From positions 1 through 48,386 of the forward strand of contig JACSRI010000135.1 in assembly GCA_014879845.1 (NCBI GenBank): DNA of 48,386 bases, in the 5' to 3' direction. Of this stretch, positions 1 through 8,147 are shown piece by piece; the first letter of the stretch is position 1; each line of letters opens with the position of its first letter. Under the pieces are notes generated by a model, which saw only the letters and a program-made list of their open reading frames with translations, had not been told where the DNA came from and did no database searches. The position numbers were made by a program, and so were the translations under genes. This DNA is from Opitutaceae bacterium (GTDB taxonomy: Bacteria; Verrucomicrobiota; Verrucomicrobiia; Opitutales; Opitutaceae).

Positions 1-1055
1 ACTTCAATGGCGACGGGCACCTCGACCTGTTCCTCGGCGGACGTGTGATCCCCGGGTCCTACCCGGACGCGCCCCGCAGCGCCCTGCTGGCCTGGCGCGA
101 TGGACGGTTCGTCGACGTCACCGCCACAGTCGCGCCGACCCTCCCCCGGCTCGGCATGGTGACAGCAGCGTTGTGGACGGACGCCACGGGCGACGGCCGC
201 CCCGACCTGGTGGTCGCCTGCGACTGGGGACGCGTGTCGTGCTTCCGCAACGACGGGGCGCAGGGATTCACCGACATCACCGAATCCGCGGGATTTGCCT
301 CCGCCGGGACGGGATGGTGGCGGGCGCTCGCGGCCGTCGATCTCAACGGCGACGGTCGGCCGGACTTCGTGGCGGGCAACATCGGCCTCAACACCCGCTA
401 CCGCGCCAGTGCGAGCGAGCCGGCGTTGCTCTACGCCGGTGTCGCACTCGACGGCGCACGCCCTCAACTCATCGAGGCCCACTACGCCGACGGACGGATC
501 TACCCGTGGGTGACGCGGGAGGTCATCACCCGGCTCTTCCCGACGCTGGCGCCGCGTTTCCCGACGGGCGACTCCTACGCCCCGGCCACGCTCGACGAAG
601 TCTTCCCGGCCACGGCGCTCGGCGCGGCACGCCGGCTCGAGGCCACGCAGCTGCAGAGCGGTGCCTTTCTCAGCCAGGCCGATGGCCGCTGGGTCTTCAC
701 GCCGCTCCCGCGCGAACTCCAGATCGCTCCAATCACGGCGCTCGCCGTCGCGGACTTTGACGGCGATGGGCACGCGGACCTCGTGGCGGCGGGCAACGAC
801 TTCACCCCGCTCCCCGAGATCGGCCGTTTCGACGGAGGCCTCGGCTGGCTCCTGCGCGGTGATCCCCGGGCCGGGCCCCTCGGATTGACGACGGTCTGGC
901 CGCGCGAGAGCGGGCTGCAGCTTTTCGGAGATGTGCGCTCGGTCGTGACGACCGATCTCGACCGCGACGGGAAACCGGACCTGTTCGTCACGCGCAACAA
1001 CGCCCCGTCCCTTGCCTTCGCCAGCCGACGCCCCAGCATCGTTCCCGCCCCATGA
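1..1055 (+). CDS. FG-GAP/VCBS repeat protein (5' end missing)
   Basis: The reading frame is open from base 3, so the gene began before the window; only its C-terminal ~350 residues are visible. They contain repeated calcium-binding FG-GAP/VCBS loops: FNGDGHLDL at the very start, then TGDGRPDLVV, DLNGDGRPDFVAGN, DFDGDGHADLVAAGND and DLDRDGKPDLFVTRNN. Such loops form blades of a beta-propeller in secreted proteins; the spacing resembles the CRTAC1-like proteins common in Verrucomicrobia and Planctomycetes. The stop codon overlaps the ATG of the FKBP gene (ATGA), so the two are translationally coupled and probably act in the same extracytoplasmic compartment. The ligand is unknown, and the signal peptide would lie outside the window. 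Confidence 0.85.
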   Translation, partial: FNGDGHLDLFLGGRVIPGSYPDAPRSALLAWRDGRFVDVTATVAPTLPRLGMVTAALWTDATGDGRPDLVVACDWGRVSCFRNDGAQGFTDITESAGFASAGTGWWRALAAVDLNGDGRPDFVAGNIGLNTRYRASASEPALLYAGVALDGARPQLIEAHYADGRIYPWVTREVITRLFPTLAPRFPTGDSYAPATLDEVFPATALGAARRLEATQLQSGAFLSQADGRWVFTPLPRELQIAPITALAVADFDGDGHADLVAAGNDFTPLPEIGRFDGGLGWLLRGDPRAGPLGLTTVWPRESGLQLFGDVRSVVTTDLDRDGKPDLFVTRNNAPSLAFASRRPSIVPAP

Positions 1056-1840
1056 AGCGACCCAAGTCCGTCCCACCGGCCCGGCCCGTATCCAAAACTC
1101 CAGCACTCTGGCGCAACCTCGCGATCATCTTCGGATTGAGCACCATCGCCCTGGCCGTGCTCCTTGTGCGGGTGTCCAACGCCTTTGATCAACTGGCCGC
1201 CACCCAGAAGGCCAGGCCGACGGGTGATCCGGCCGCCTCCCTGCCGCGCGAGCTCCGCCCCTATGCGGCCCTGGGCACCCACATGGCCGAGAACAACCGC
1301 ATCGCCGACCTCGGCTGGAGCGCCCCGCAGTTCGACGCATTCCTGGATGGCATGCGTTCCAGCTACAGCGGTCGCGGGGTGCCGCTCGATGACGACGCGC
1401 GCCGCCTGCGCGATGAGACGAGTGCCCGCGTGCGGAAGATGCTCGCCCAGGAAAATCCCGATCCCGTCGAGACCTACTTCAACACGCTGCGCGCCACCGA
1501 GGGAGTCACACGCACCGACAGCGGACTGCATTATCGCATCACCGAGCCCGGCGAAGGCGACCTGGCGCGGCCCGAGGACACCGTGGTCTTCACCGTCACC
1601 GTCCGCCTGCCCGATGGCACGTTCGTGCCGGAAATGAATCTCGTGCGCTCGCGCAGCGCCGTGCGCGACCTGCTCCCCGGACTGGCCGAGGGTATTCAGC
1701 TGCTGCCGGTCGGCGCCAAGGCCCTGCTCTACCTGCCGCCGAAGCTCGCCTTCGGCGCCCATCCGCCTGCATCCGTCCCGGCGGGATCGCCGATCATCTG
1801 CTTCGTCGAGTTGCACGACATCATCCCGCCCGAGCAGTAG
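1052..1840 (+). CDS. Membrane-anchored FKBP-type peptidyl-prolyl isomerase
   Basis: 262 aa. A short basic N-terminus is followed by one hydrophobic helix (about residues 22-44), then a helical FKBP_N-like stretch and a C-terminal FKBP domain (about 155-262). The FKBP fold is seen in SGLHYRI, the VVFTVTVRLPDG strand, LLPGLAEGIQLLPVG and the closing LAFG...IICFVELHDI. It should catalyse proline cis-trans isomerisation outside the cytoplasm, helping exported proteins fold. The usual conserved Tyr/Asp of the active site are not obvious, so catalysis may be weak and the role more chaperone-like. Its ATG overlaps the stop of the FG-GAP protein, a plausible client. Confidence 0.85.
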   Translation: MKRPKSVPPARPVSKTPALWRNLAIIFGLSTIALAVLLVRVSNAFDQLAATQKARPTGDPAASLPRELRPYAALGTHMAENNRIADLGWSAPQFDAFLDGMRSSYSGRGVPLDDDARRLRDETSARVRKMLAQENPDPVETYFNTLRATEGVTRTDSGLHYRITEPGEGDLARPEDTVVFTVTVRLPDGTFVPEMNLVRSRSAVRDLLPGLAEGIQLLPVGAKALLYLPPKLAFGAHPPASVPAGSPIICFVELHDIIPPEQ

Positions 1841-2016
1841 GCCACCCGCCTCTCCCGCGCGCGGATGCCGCGCCGTCATCCCGACTCGTCCGCGTTCTCT
1901 ACCGATAGAGTTCCTGCTGCGTTTCCGGACGAGCCGCCGGCGCGCATGGTTTGCCCCCTCCCCGCCGCGCTCCCCCGACGCAGCGCCGCCAGCGCGACGC
2001 CACACATTCTCTCCTA

Positions 2017-2100
2017 CCAGATCCCGGCAGCCGGAAACTCCTAGGGGTAGGCGTTCCCAAGCTGCCGGGGTCTGGCAGGCTGTTCTATCCGACGACCAGA
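2017..2100 (+). promoter_or_regulatory. Stem-loop in the MFS gene leader
   Basis: The 307-base gap 1841-2147 has no gene. It holds a 15-bp inverted repeat, arms 2017-2031 and 2061-2075 with one mismatch that could pair as G-U, around a 29-nt loop. The TCTGG at 2071-2075 can pair with CCAGA at 2017-2021 or with CCAGA at 2096-2100, so two folds exclude each other. No T-run follows, so a simple terminator is unlikely. It lies about 50 nt before the GTG start and could be a leader switch or a terminator for the FKBP operon; nothing else supports either. Confidence 0.4.
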
Positions 2101-2147
2101 ACCCGGCTCGCGGCACCGCGGGCCGCCGCCACGCTTCCCCGACTCAC

Positions 2148-3905
2148 GTGACCTCCTCACACTCCCCTTCGACCGGCCCGAACCACCCGATCCTGCGCTC
2201 GCTGCTCTGGGTGCCCACGCTCTACCTGGCGATGGGCATTCCGTTCAACGTCATCAACAGCACCGCGGCCTCGATGTACAAGGACCTGGGCGTCGCCGAC
2301 GGCCAGATCACCATCGCGCTCGGCAGCGTGATCATCGCCTGGTCGCTCAAGCCCCTGTGGGCGGCGTTCCTGGACATGTATCGCACGAAGAAATTCTTCG
2401 TGATCACGACCGAGATCCTCCTGGCGCTCCTCTTCACCGGAGTGGCCATGTCGCTGCCCCTGCACGGGTATTTCCAGATCACGATCGCGATCCTGTGGGT
2501 GGCCGCGTTCGCCTCCTCCACCCAGGATATCTGCGGCGACGGCATCTATCTGACCTCCCTCGACAAGAAGACGCAGGCCAATCTCGCCGGCGTGCAGGGC
2601 ATGTTCTGGAACCTGGGCAAGGTCCTCGCCACCGGCGTGCTCATCAGCTCGCTGCAAAAACTCGCCACCGCCAACAGCTGGGCTCCGCAGAAGATGTGGA
2701 TGTCCGTTTGGATCACCGCGGCGATCGCCATGGCGGTGTTTGCGATCTACCACATCAAGTTCCTGCCGCCCGGCAGCATCGAGGACCGACCCCATAGCGC
2801 GAAGGCGGTGTGGGACGACTTCCTGGGCTCGGCCACGACGTTTTTCCACAAGCGCGCGTTCTGGGGCATGATCGCCTTCGTGTTCCTCTACCGCATCGGC
2901 GAGGGACTCATCCTCACGGAGGGCCGGCTCTTCCTGCAGTCGTCCGTCGAGTCCGGCGGCCTCGGCCTGAGCGCCGGCCAGGTCGCCGACATCGACGCCG
3001 TCTACGGCACCGTCGCCGCGATCTCCGGCGGCATCCTCGGCGGCATGTTCCTGGGAAAACTCGGCCTGAAGCGCGCGCTGCCCATCCTCGGCCTCTGCCT
3101 GAACGTGCCGCACTTCACCTTCGTGATCCTCAGCCAATACGGCGCCGCGCGGCACGGCCTCGACTACACGACGATCGCGACCCTCGTCTGTATCGAGAAG
3201 TTCGGATACGGTTTCGGCTTCATCGGCAACATGGTCTACATGATGCAGCAGATCGCCCCCGGCCGCTGCACGATGACGCACTACGCGTTCGCGACCGCGC
3301 TGATGAACCTGATGCTCTCGCCCACGACGATGATCTCCGGACCGCTGGCCGAGTGGCTGGGTTTCGCGACGTTCTTCATCGTGGTGATGTTCGCCTCCGT
3401 GCCGTCGGTGCTGGCCGCGTGGAAGGCTCCGCACCCGCTGGGCGACGCCACGCGCGCCAAGGAGGGCGAGCGCCGCGAGGACGAGCACATCGTCACCATC
3501 GACGACCCCACCCGCCTCACCGAGGCCGAGCGCCAGGTCCAGGCGATCGCCGGCCGCGCTTCGATCTACGCGATGCTCAACATCCTCACGCTGCTCATCG
3601 TCGACGCGTGGGCCCTGGGCCAGCTGCGCGGCCTGCATGGCGTGGCGGAGACGACGTTCTTCGGCATCGCGCTGTCCGCCTCGGCCATGCGCATCTTCGC
3701 GCTCGCCGTGCTCGGCCTGAGCTTCGCCTTCAAGGTGCAGTTCTCGCTCAAGACCTTCCGCTTCGCCGCGCAGGCCGCCGCTGCGGCCGCGCCCACGGGC
3801 GAGAAGGCCTACCTAGGCAACGCCCGCGGCGCGAAGATCACCACGATCCTCTGCGGCCTGGTCAGCGCGATCGTGCTCGTCGTCGCCTACCTGCTGGCGA
3901 ACTGA
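2148..3905 (+). CDS. MFS transporter, AmpG-like
   Basis: 585 aa, strongly hydrophobic, with about 12-14 predicted membrane helices starting at LWVPTLYLAMGIPFNV. The early helices, the AWSLKPLWAAFLDMYRTKK loop and the SSTQDICGDGIYL segment resemble the AmpG/SLC33-like branch of the major facilitator superfamily. AmpG imports anhydro-muropeptides; related carriers in Bacteroidetes and Verrucomicrobia often take up oligosaccharides, so the substrate is open. Longer than typical AmpG because of a charged cytoplasmic loop (around residue 430) and extra C-terminal helices. The start is GTG at 2148; a later ATG at 2232 would cut into the first helix. It is not in an obvious sugar operon. Confidence 0.8.
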   Translation: MTSSHSPSTGPNHPILRSLLWVPTLYLAMGIPFNVINSTAASMYKDLGVADGQITIALGSVIIAWSLKPLWAAFLDMYRTKKFFVITTEILLALLFTGVAMSLPLHGYFQITIAILWVAAFASSTQDICGDGIYLTSLDKKTQANLAGVQGMFWNLGKVLATGVLISSLQKLATANSWAPQKMWMSVWITAAIAMAVFAIYHIKFLPPGSIEDRPHSAKAVWDDFLGSATTFFHKRAFWGMIAFVFLYRIGEGLILTEGRLFLQSSVESGGLGLSAGQVADIDAVYGTVAAISGGILGGMFLGKLGLKRALPILGLCLNVPHFTFVILSQYGAARHGLDYTTIATLVCIEKFGYGFGFIGNMVYMMQQIAPGRCTMTHYAFATALMNLMLSPTTMISGPLAEWLGFATFFIVVMFASVPSVLAAWKAPHPLGDATRAKEGERREDEHIVTIDDPTRLTEAERQVQAIAGRASIYAMLNILTLLIVDAWALGQLRGLHGVAETTFFGIALSASAMRIFALAVLGLSFAFKVQFSLKTFRFAAQAAAAAAPTGEKAYLGNARGAKITTILCGLVSAIVLVVAYLLAN

Positions 3906-3920
3906 AGCAGCCACCGTCGG

Positions 3921-4000
3921 ATTGTCATCTATTGGGTGACATTCCCGTCAGACGACACCACGCACTCCCAGCGCCATTGTCATCTATTGGATGACAATGG
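3921..4000. promoter_or_regulatory. Two tandem palindromic operator-like boxes
   Basis: A 21-base unit occurs twice, at 3921-3941 and 3976-3996, differing at one position, with starts 55 bp apart (about five helical turns). The second copy sits in a perfect 11-bp inverted repeat (3974-3984 and 3990-4000) around a 5-bp centre; the first has a 7-bp repeat with one mismatch. They lie between the MFS gene and the first sigma-factor gene. Paired copies with constant spacing suggest binding of a dimeric regulator at two sites. As RNA the second copy would also form a hairpin, but no T-run follows. Confidence 0.55.
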
Positions 4001-4010
4001 CGTCGAAGCC

Positions 4011-4036
4011 GATTCCCTGTTCGGTTTCCCTTCGCG
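4011..4036 (+). promoter_or_regulatory. Shared upstream motif of sigma module 1
   Basis: Contains CCTGTTCGG (4016-4024) followed by TTTCC. Nearly the same block stands upstream of the second sigma gene at 6547-6571. The motif begins 45 bp before the start ATG here and 51 bp before it there. It may be a promoter read by these sigma factors themselves (autoregulation) or a residue of the duplication; the rest of the two upstream regions differs. Confidence 0.4.
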
Positions 4037-4060
4037 GTGCCGGCCAGTAGTGTCGCCACC

Positions 4061-5575
4061 ATGGTCGAGGATTCCGAGCTGCTGCACCGTTTCGCCCGTG
4101 AAGGCGACCAGTCCGCCTTCGCGGAGCTGGTGACGCGGCACCTCGACCGGGCCTACGCCGTGGCGCTGCGCGGCGTCGGCGGCGACACGCACCTTGCCGA
4201 GGATGTGGCGCAGATCGTCTTCACCACGCTGGCGCGCAAGGCGGCTTCGCTCATCGATCACCCCGCCCTCAGTGCGTGGATACACCGCACCACCCACCAT
4301 GTCGCGATCGACGCCGTGCGCTCCGAGGCGCGTCGCCGCGCCCGCGAGGAGAAGGCCCAAGTCATGCACGGACTCCACGACGACCCCGCTCGCGACGCCG
4401 ATTGGGAGAAACTCCGCCCCGACCTCGACGCCGTCCTCGCCGCGCTGCCCGAGCGGGACCGCATCGCGCTCGCCCTGCGCTATTTTGAGGATCGCGCCTT
4501 CGCCGAGATCGGCCGCCGGCTGAGTGTCTCCGAGGATGCCGCGCGCATGCGCGTCGACCGCGCGCTCGAGAAGATGCGCACGCGCCTCGCCCGCCGCGGG
4601 ATTGCCTGCACCGCCGCGGTGCTCGGCGGCGCGCTCACCTCGCCCGGCCTCGTCGCCGCGCCGAGTGGGCTGGCCGGAACCGTCACCACGACCGCTCTCG
4701 GCGCCTCCGCGACCGGCCTCGGAACGGGCGCGATTCTTTCTCTCGTGAGCAGCACCAAACTCGCCACCGGCGTCGCAGCCGCTATCGTCGTCGTCACTGT
4801 CGGAATCGGCATTCTCGATACCGCGAACCGTCGCCACGTCATGGCGACGCGGGCAGCGACGGATGCCGAGAGGCTGGCGGCGTTGACCGCCGAGGTGGAT
4901 GAGCTGGAAAGACAGGTCCGCGACCAAACGGCAGACCAGCCACCCACCCCGGTTCCCGCAGCGAAGCCGGTCGCTACAGACGATCCCGAAGCGCTGGGTC
5001 GCCAGTTTCTGGCCGACCATCCGGCGGTGCACCAGGCGTTCATCCGATCGGTGGATGCGAAAAGCCGCATGCAGTTCGGTGGTCTCTTTCGCGAACTCAG
5101 TCTCTCGTCCACCCAGGTCGACGAATTTCTCACCATTCAGCGTCCCTGGACCGGCAGCTTCAGGGGTCCTTGGGGCCCGAACGGGATCAGTATCATGCTG
5201 CGCCCCGGGCTCAAGACCTCCGGGGAAGAGCGCGATCAACAGCTTTCAGCCGTGCTTGGGGCCGAGGGACTTCGCCGCTTCCGCGAGTATGTCTCCACTT
5301 CTGACGCCAGAAAGTTGGCCATGACAGCGGCGTCCTATCTCGCCTTCGACTCGGAACCCCTCAGCGCTGAACAGATCGAGGAACTCACCCGCAGCATCCA
5401 CGCTCGCTCCTACGGAAACGCTCCAGGAGCAACGACCCAGTATGCTTGGCAGACGATCCTCGAGGATTCCCAAGGTATCCTGACCCCCGCGCAACTTGAG
5501 GCCATCGACTACCTTCACGCGGACGACACCTTCCAGACGGCTGTGCGCGAGCGCGCCTACGCACCCCGTCCATGA
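4061..5575 (+). CDS. Sigma-70 family factor fused to a membrane/extracytoplasmic domain (copy 1)
   Basis: 504 aa. Residues 1-80 form sigma region 2 (GGDTHLAEDVAQIVFTTLAR core helix). Residues 118-178 form sigma region 4 with its helix-turn-helix (LPERDRIALALRYFEDRAFAEI, SEDAARMRVDRALEKMRTRL). An alanine/glycine-rich hydrophobic stretch follows (182-228), then a clear membrane helix (about 233-252) and a ~250-residue tail with short LTPAQ-like motifs (LSSTQ, LSAEQ, LTPAQ). Ordinary ECF sigma factors are under 200 aa, so the tail is an addition that should tether the factor to the membrane with a sensor outside. Start ATG 4061 was chosen over GTG 4037 because it matches the paralogue at 6603. 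The next gene overlaps by 4 nt. Confidence 0.85.
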   Translation: MVEDSELLHRFAREGDQSAFAELVTRHLDRAYAVALRGVGGDTHLAEDVAQIVFTTLARKAASLIDHPALSAWIHRTTHHVAIDAVRSEARRRAREEKAQVMHGLHDDPARDADWEKLRPDLDAVLAALPERDRIALALRYFEDRAFAEIGRRLSVSEDAARMRVDRALEKMRTRLARRGIACTAAVLGGALTSPGLVAAPSGLAGTVTTTALGASATGLGTGAILSLVSSTKLATGVAAAIVVVTVGIGILDTANRRHVMATRAATDAERLAALTAEVDELERQVRDQTADQPPTPVPAAKPVATDDPEALGRQFLADHPAVHQAFIRSVDAKSRMQFGGLFRELSLSSTQVDEFLTIQRPWTGSFRGPWGPNGISIMLRPGLKTSGEERDQQLSAVLGAEGLRRFREYVSTSDARKLAMTAASYLAFDSEPLSAEQIEELTRSIHARSYGNAPGATTQYAWQTILEDSQGILTPAQLEAIDYLHADDTFQTAVRERAYAPRP

Positions 5576-6501
5576 CCTCGCGTCCTGCGGCCATCACCCT
5601 CGGACTCGTCGTCGCCTGCATCGTCGTTGGCGTGCTCGGGAACGCCGCGCGGAACCGACGGGAGGCCGTTGTTTCCATCGCCGAGCGTGCCGCGCACCTC
5701 ACTGCACTGACAGAAAGACGCGACGCTGCCTTGCGGCGGCTCGTCGCATTGCGGGACTCAAGTCCCAAACCCTCTGGCCGCTCCGTCGACGACTCGACGA
5801 CAGGGAAATCATCAGCCGCAGTCCCTGTGGTACCCAAGCCGCCCTCCTACCCATCACGCAGTATCGCAGAAGAACCCATTCTTCAGGTGCTCAAACAGGA
5901 AGCCGATCGCGGGCTCCACCACCTGCGATACGCTTCCTTTGTCCGAAGCTTAGCCCTAACTGAGCACCAAGCCGAAGCCCTCTACCGCCTCGTGCAGGAC
6001 CACGACACACGTCGTCTCGACCTAAACCGCTCGATACAGAACCAGAAACTCAACATCAATGATCCAGCCGCGGTGGCTCTGCGCAACGAAGCTGAGCATG
6101 CCAGAGAAGCGGATCTGCGCGCGCTGCTCGGTGAAGCGGGGCTCGCGCAACTCACGACCTACGAACGCACCGTGAGCCTTCGGCAAACCGTCGCCAACTA
6201 TTCGGTTGCTGCGACGATGGCCGGCGAGCCGCTCAAGGCATCCCAAACCGAAGAGATGATCCGAATCCTCGCCGAATCGACGTCACTCTACCGTGCCGGC
6301 GGCTCGGCGAAGGATGGCGCCGTCGATTGGGAGGAGGCCCTTCCCCGCATGCAGGCACTGCTCTCGCCGTCGCAGTTTGCCCACATCTCTCAGATCGAGC
6401 CGACAGCGCTCGGTGGCTCCGCTTCGCGGTTCATGATCACGTTCCTCTCCGCCGCCCAAAGCGCCGCGCGCGAGGCCGACCCAACGACCGTGAGACCCTG
6501 A
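5572..6501 (+). CDS. Membrane partner of sigma factor 1
   Basis: 309 aa. One N-terminal membrane helix (about residues 7-25), a charged coiled-coil-like segment, a low-complexity linker, then a helical domain of about 200 residues. This domain resembles the tail of the upstream sigma factor: a FVRSLALTEHQAEAL segment aligns with LFRELSLSSTQVDEF, and a LLGEAGLAQL...YERT segment aligns with LGAEGLRRFREY. The ATG overlaps the sigma stop codon (ATGA), so the proteins are made in a fixed ratio and probably pair through the shared domain. A role as anti-sigma partner or co-sensor is inference; no zinc-finger anti-sigma motif is visible. Confidence 0.7.
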   Translation: MTSRPAAITLGLVVACIVVGVLGNAARNRREAVVSIAERAAHLTALTERRDAALRRLVALRDSSPKPSGRSVDDSTTGKSSAAVPVVPKPPSYPSRSIAEEPILQVLKQEADRGLHHLRYASFVRSLALTEHQAEALYRLVQDHDTRRLDLNRSIQNQKLNINDPAAVALRNEAEHAREADLRALLGEAGLAQLTTYERTVSLRQTVANYSVAATMAGEPLKASQTEEMIRILAESTSLYRAGGSAKDGAVDWEEALPRMQALLSPSQFAHISQIEPTALGGSASRFMITFLSAAQSAAREADPTTVRP

Positions 6502-6546
6502 GCCCACGCGCGACCCCGCGCTCCCCCGGGCGAGAAACTCCGTGCA

Positions 6547-6571
6547 GAAATCCTGTTCGGATTCTCGTCCG
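6547..6571 (+). promoter_or_regulatory. Shared upstream motif of sigma module 2
   Basis: Contains CCTGTTCGG at 6552-6560 followed by ATTC, matching the block at 4011-4036 upstream of the first sigma gene. It lies in the 101-bp gap between the two modules. The palindromic boxes present before module 1 are absent here, so the two copies probably share only part of their control. Confidence 0.4.
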
Positions 6572-6602
6572 GCGGCTGCCATGATGTGGAGCAAGTCCCA
6601 CC

Positions 6603-8147
6603 ATGGAACCCGACGATGCCGAACTGCTGCGGCGCCACCTCGCCGACCCGAACTCGGATGCGTTCGCGCAGTTGGTGGCCCGGCACATCGATCGCATCTA
6701 CGGCGTGGCCCTGCGCCAGGTGGGCGGCGACACCCACCTGGCGCAGGATGTCACGCAGCGGGTATTCGCAGATCTGGCACGCAAGGCGCCGTCTCTCGCT
6801 GATCGGCCCACGCTCGGCGGCTGGCTCTACCGCAGCACTCAATTTGCCGGCAGCGAGGTGGTGCGCACGGAGCGTCGTCGTCGCGCCCGCGAACAGGAGG
6901 CCTACGCCATGCAGGACATCCACGATGACAACGATCCACAGGCCTCCATCAGCTGGAACGCGCTGGGGCCGGTACTCGACGAGGTTATGGCCGGCCTCAA
7001 CGACCGCGATCGCGATGCCGTCGCGATGCGATTCTTCGAGAACCGTGCTTTCGTGGCGATCGGTGCAGCCTTGCACACCTCCGAGGATGCCGCGCGCATG
7101 CGTGTGGATCGCGCGCTTGAGAAGATGCGTACGCTCCTCGCCCGCCGCGGCATCACCTGCACGGCCGCCGCGCTCGGCGGCGTGCTCGCGGCGCCGGGCC
7201 TCGTGGCCGCGCCGAGTGGGCTGGCCGCGAGCATCACCACCTCCGCACTCACCGCTTCCGCCGGTGCCGTCGCCGGAGTGGGAGCCGGAACGGTCGTCCA
7301 TCTCATGAGCAGCACCAAGCTCGTCACCGGCCTCGCCGCCGCGATCGTCGTCCTCGCTGTGGGGACGGCAACGTATGAGACACGCACGTACGCCACGCCC
7401 GTCGTGGTCACGACACCCGTCGACGGGCCGGCGAGCGCCGAGTTGTCGGCGATCGAAGCGAAGACCATCGCCGTCGTCGCGGAGACGGAAGCGATCCGCG
7501 CCGAACTCACCACGCTGCGCACGATGCGAGCCCAGGCCATGGCGCGTCTCGCAGTCCCGCAGCGTTCGACCGACGTCGCCGCGGAGGAACTCGGACGCGC
7601 CTTCATGGAACGCCACCCCGAGGTGCGCCAGGCTCTCCACGAGTGGACGGATGCGAAGACACGGTTGGACTATGGCGCGCTGTTTCGCCAGCTCCAGCTC
7701 ACGCCCGCCCAAATCGACGCATTTCTCGCTCTCAAGCGCACGACGGGGCGCGTGAGCGGGAGCTGGGGTCCGAACGACGCCACGATGACCCTGCGCGCCG
7801 AGGGCGCCGACTCAACCAACGACATCAAGTCGATCCTCGGCGACGAGGCCTTCGCAGTCTATCGCGACTACGAACGCACGAAGATGGAGCGCCGCGCGAG
7901 CATGATGGCTGCAAGTTACCTCAGCTTCACCGACGAGCCGCTCACGACCGTGCAGACCGACGAGCTGACGCGCATCCTCCAAGAGAGTCGCCTGCGTCAA
8001 CGGCCGGGCACCGGAGCCGAAAACTACGATTGGGACCGTGTGATGGCCGAGGCATCCGGTATCTTCACCGAGTCTCAGCGCCCGGTCCTGGAGGCACTGC
8101 GCGCCGACGACTGCCACCGTGCGGCCCTCAGCCGATCCATGCCATGA
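6603..8147 (+). CDS. Sigma-70 family factor fused to a membrane/extracytoplasmic domain (copy 2)
   Basis: 514 aa, clearly a paralogue of the gene at 4061 along its full length. Sigma region 2 spans about 13-80 (GGDTHLAQDVTQRVF), region 4 about 120-178 (LNDRDRDAVAMRFFEN, TSEDAARMRVDRALEKM). Then come the hydrophobic stretch (184-235, with APGLVAAPSGLAA shared with copy 1), a membrane helix (about 239-257), a coiled-coil-like linker (278-312) and the extracytoplasmic domain (330-514) with LTPAQ at 367-371. The DNA-binding parts are better conserved than the linker and tail, which fits two sigma factors with related targets but different inputs. The ATG at 6603 follows CACC and is the only reasonable start. 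Confidence 0.85.
   Translation: MEPDDAELLRRHLADPNSDAFAQLVARHIDRIYGVALRQVGGDTHLAQDVTQRVFADLARKAPSLADRPTLGGWLYRSTQFAGSEVVRTERRRRAREQEAYAMQDIHDDNDPQASISWNALGPVLDEVMAGLNDRDRDAVAMRFFENRAFVAIGAALHTSEDAARMRVDRALEKMRTLLARRGITCTAAALGGVLAAPGLVAAPSGLAASITTSALTASAGAVAGVGAGTVVHLMSSTKLVTGLAAAIVVLAVGTATYETRTYATPVVVTTPVDGPASAELSAIEAKTIAVVAETEAIRAELTTLRTMRAQAMARLAVPQRSTDVAAEELGRAFMERHPEVRQALHEWTDAKTRLDYGALFRQLQLTPAQIDAFLALKRTTGRVSGSWGPNDATMTLRAEGADSTNDIKSILGDEAFAVYRDYERTKMERRASMMAASYLSFTDEPLTTVQTDELTRILQESRLRQRPGTGAENYDWDRVMAEASGIFTESQRPVLEALRADDCHRAALSRSMP

Noticed and set aside
7643-8143. N-terminal extension of the second partner gene
   Set aside because: The extension overlaps the sigma gene almost entirely; ATG 8144 gives the signal/anchor and the same overlap as in module 1.
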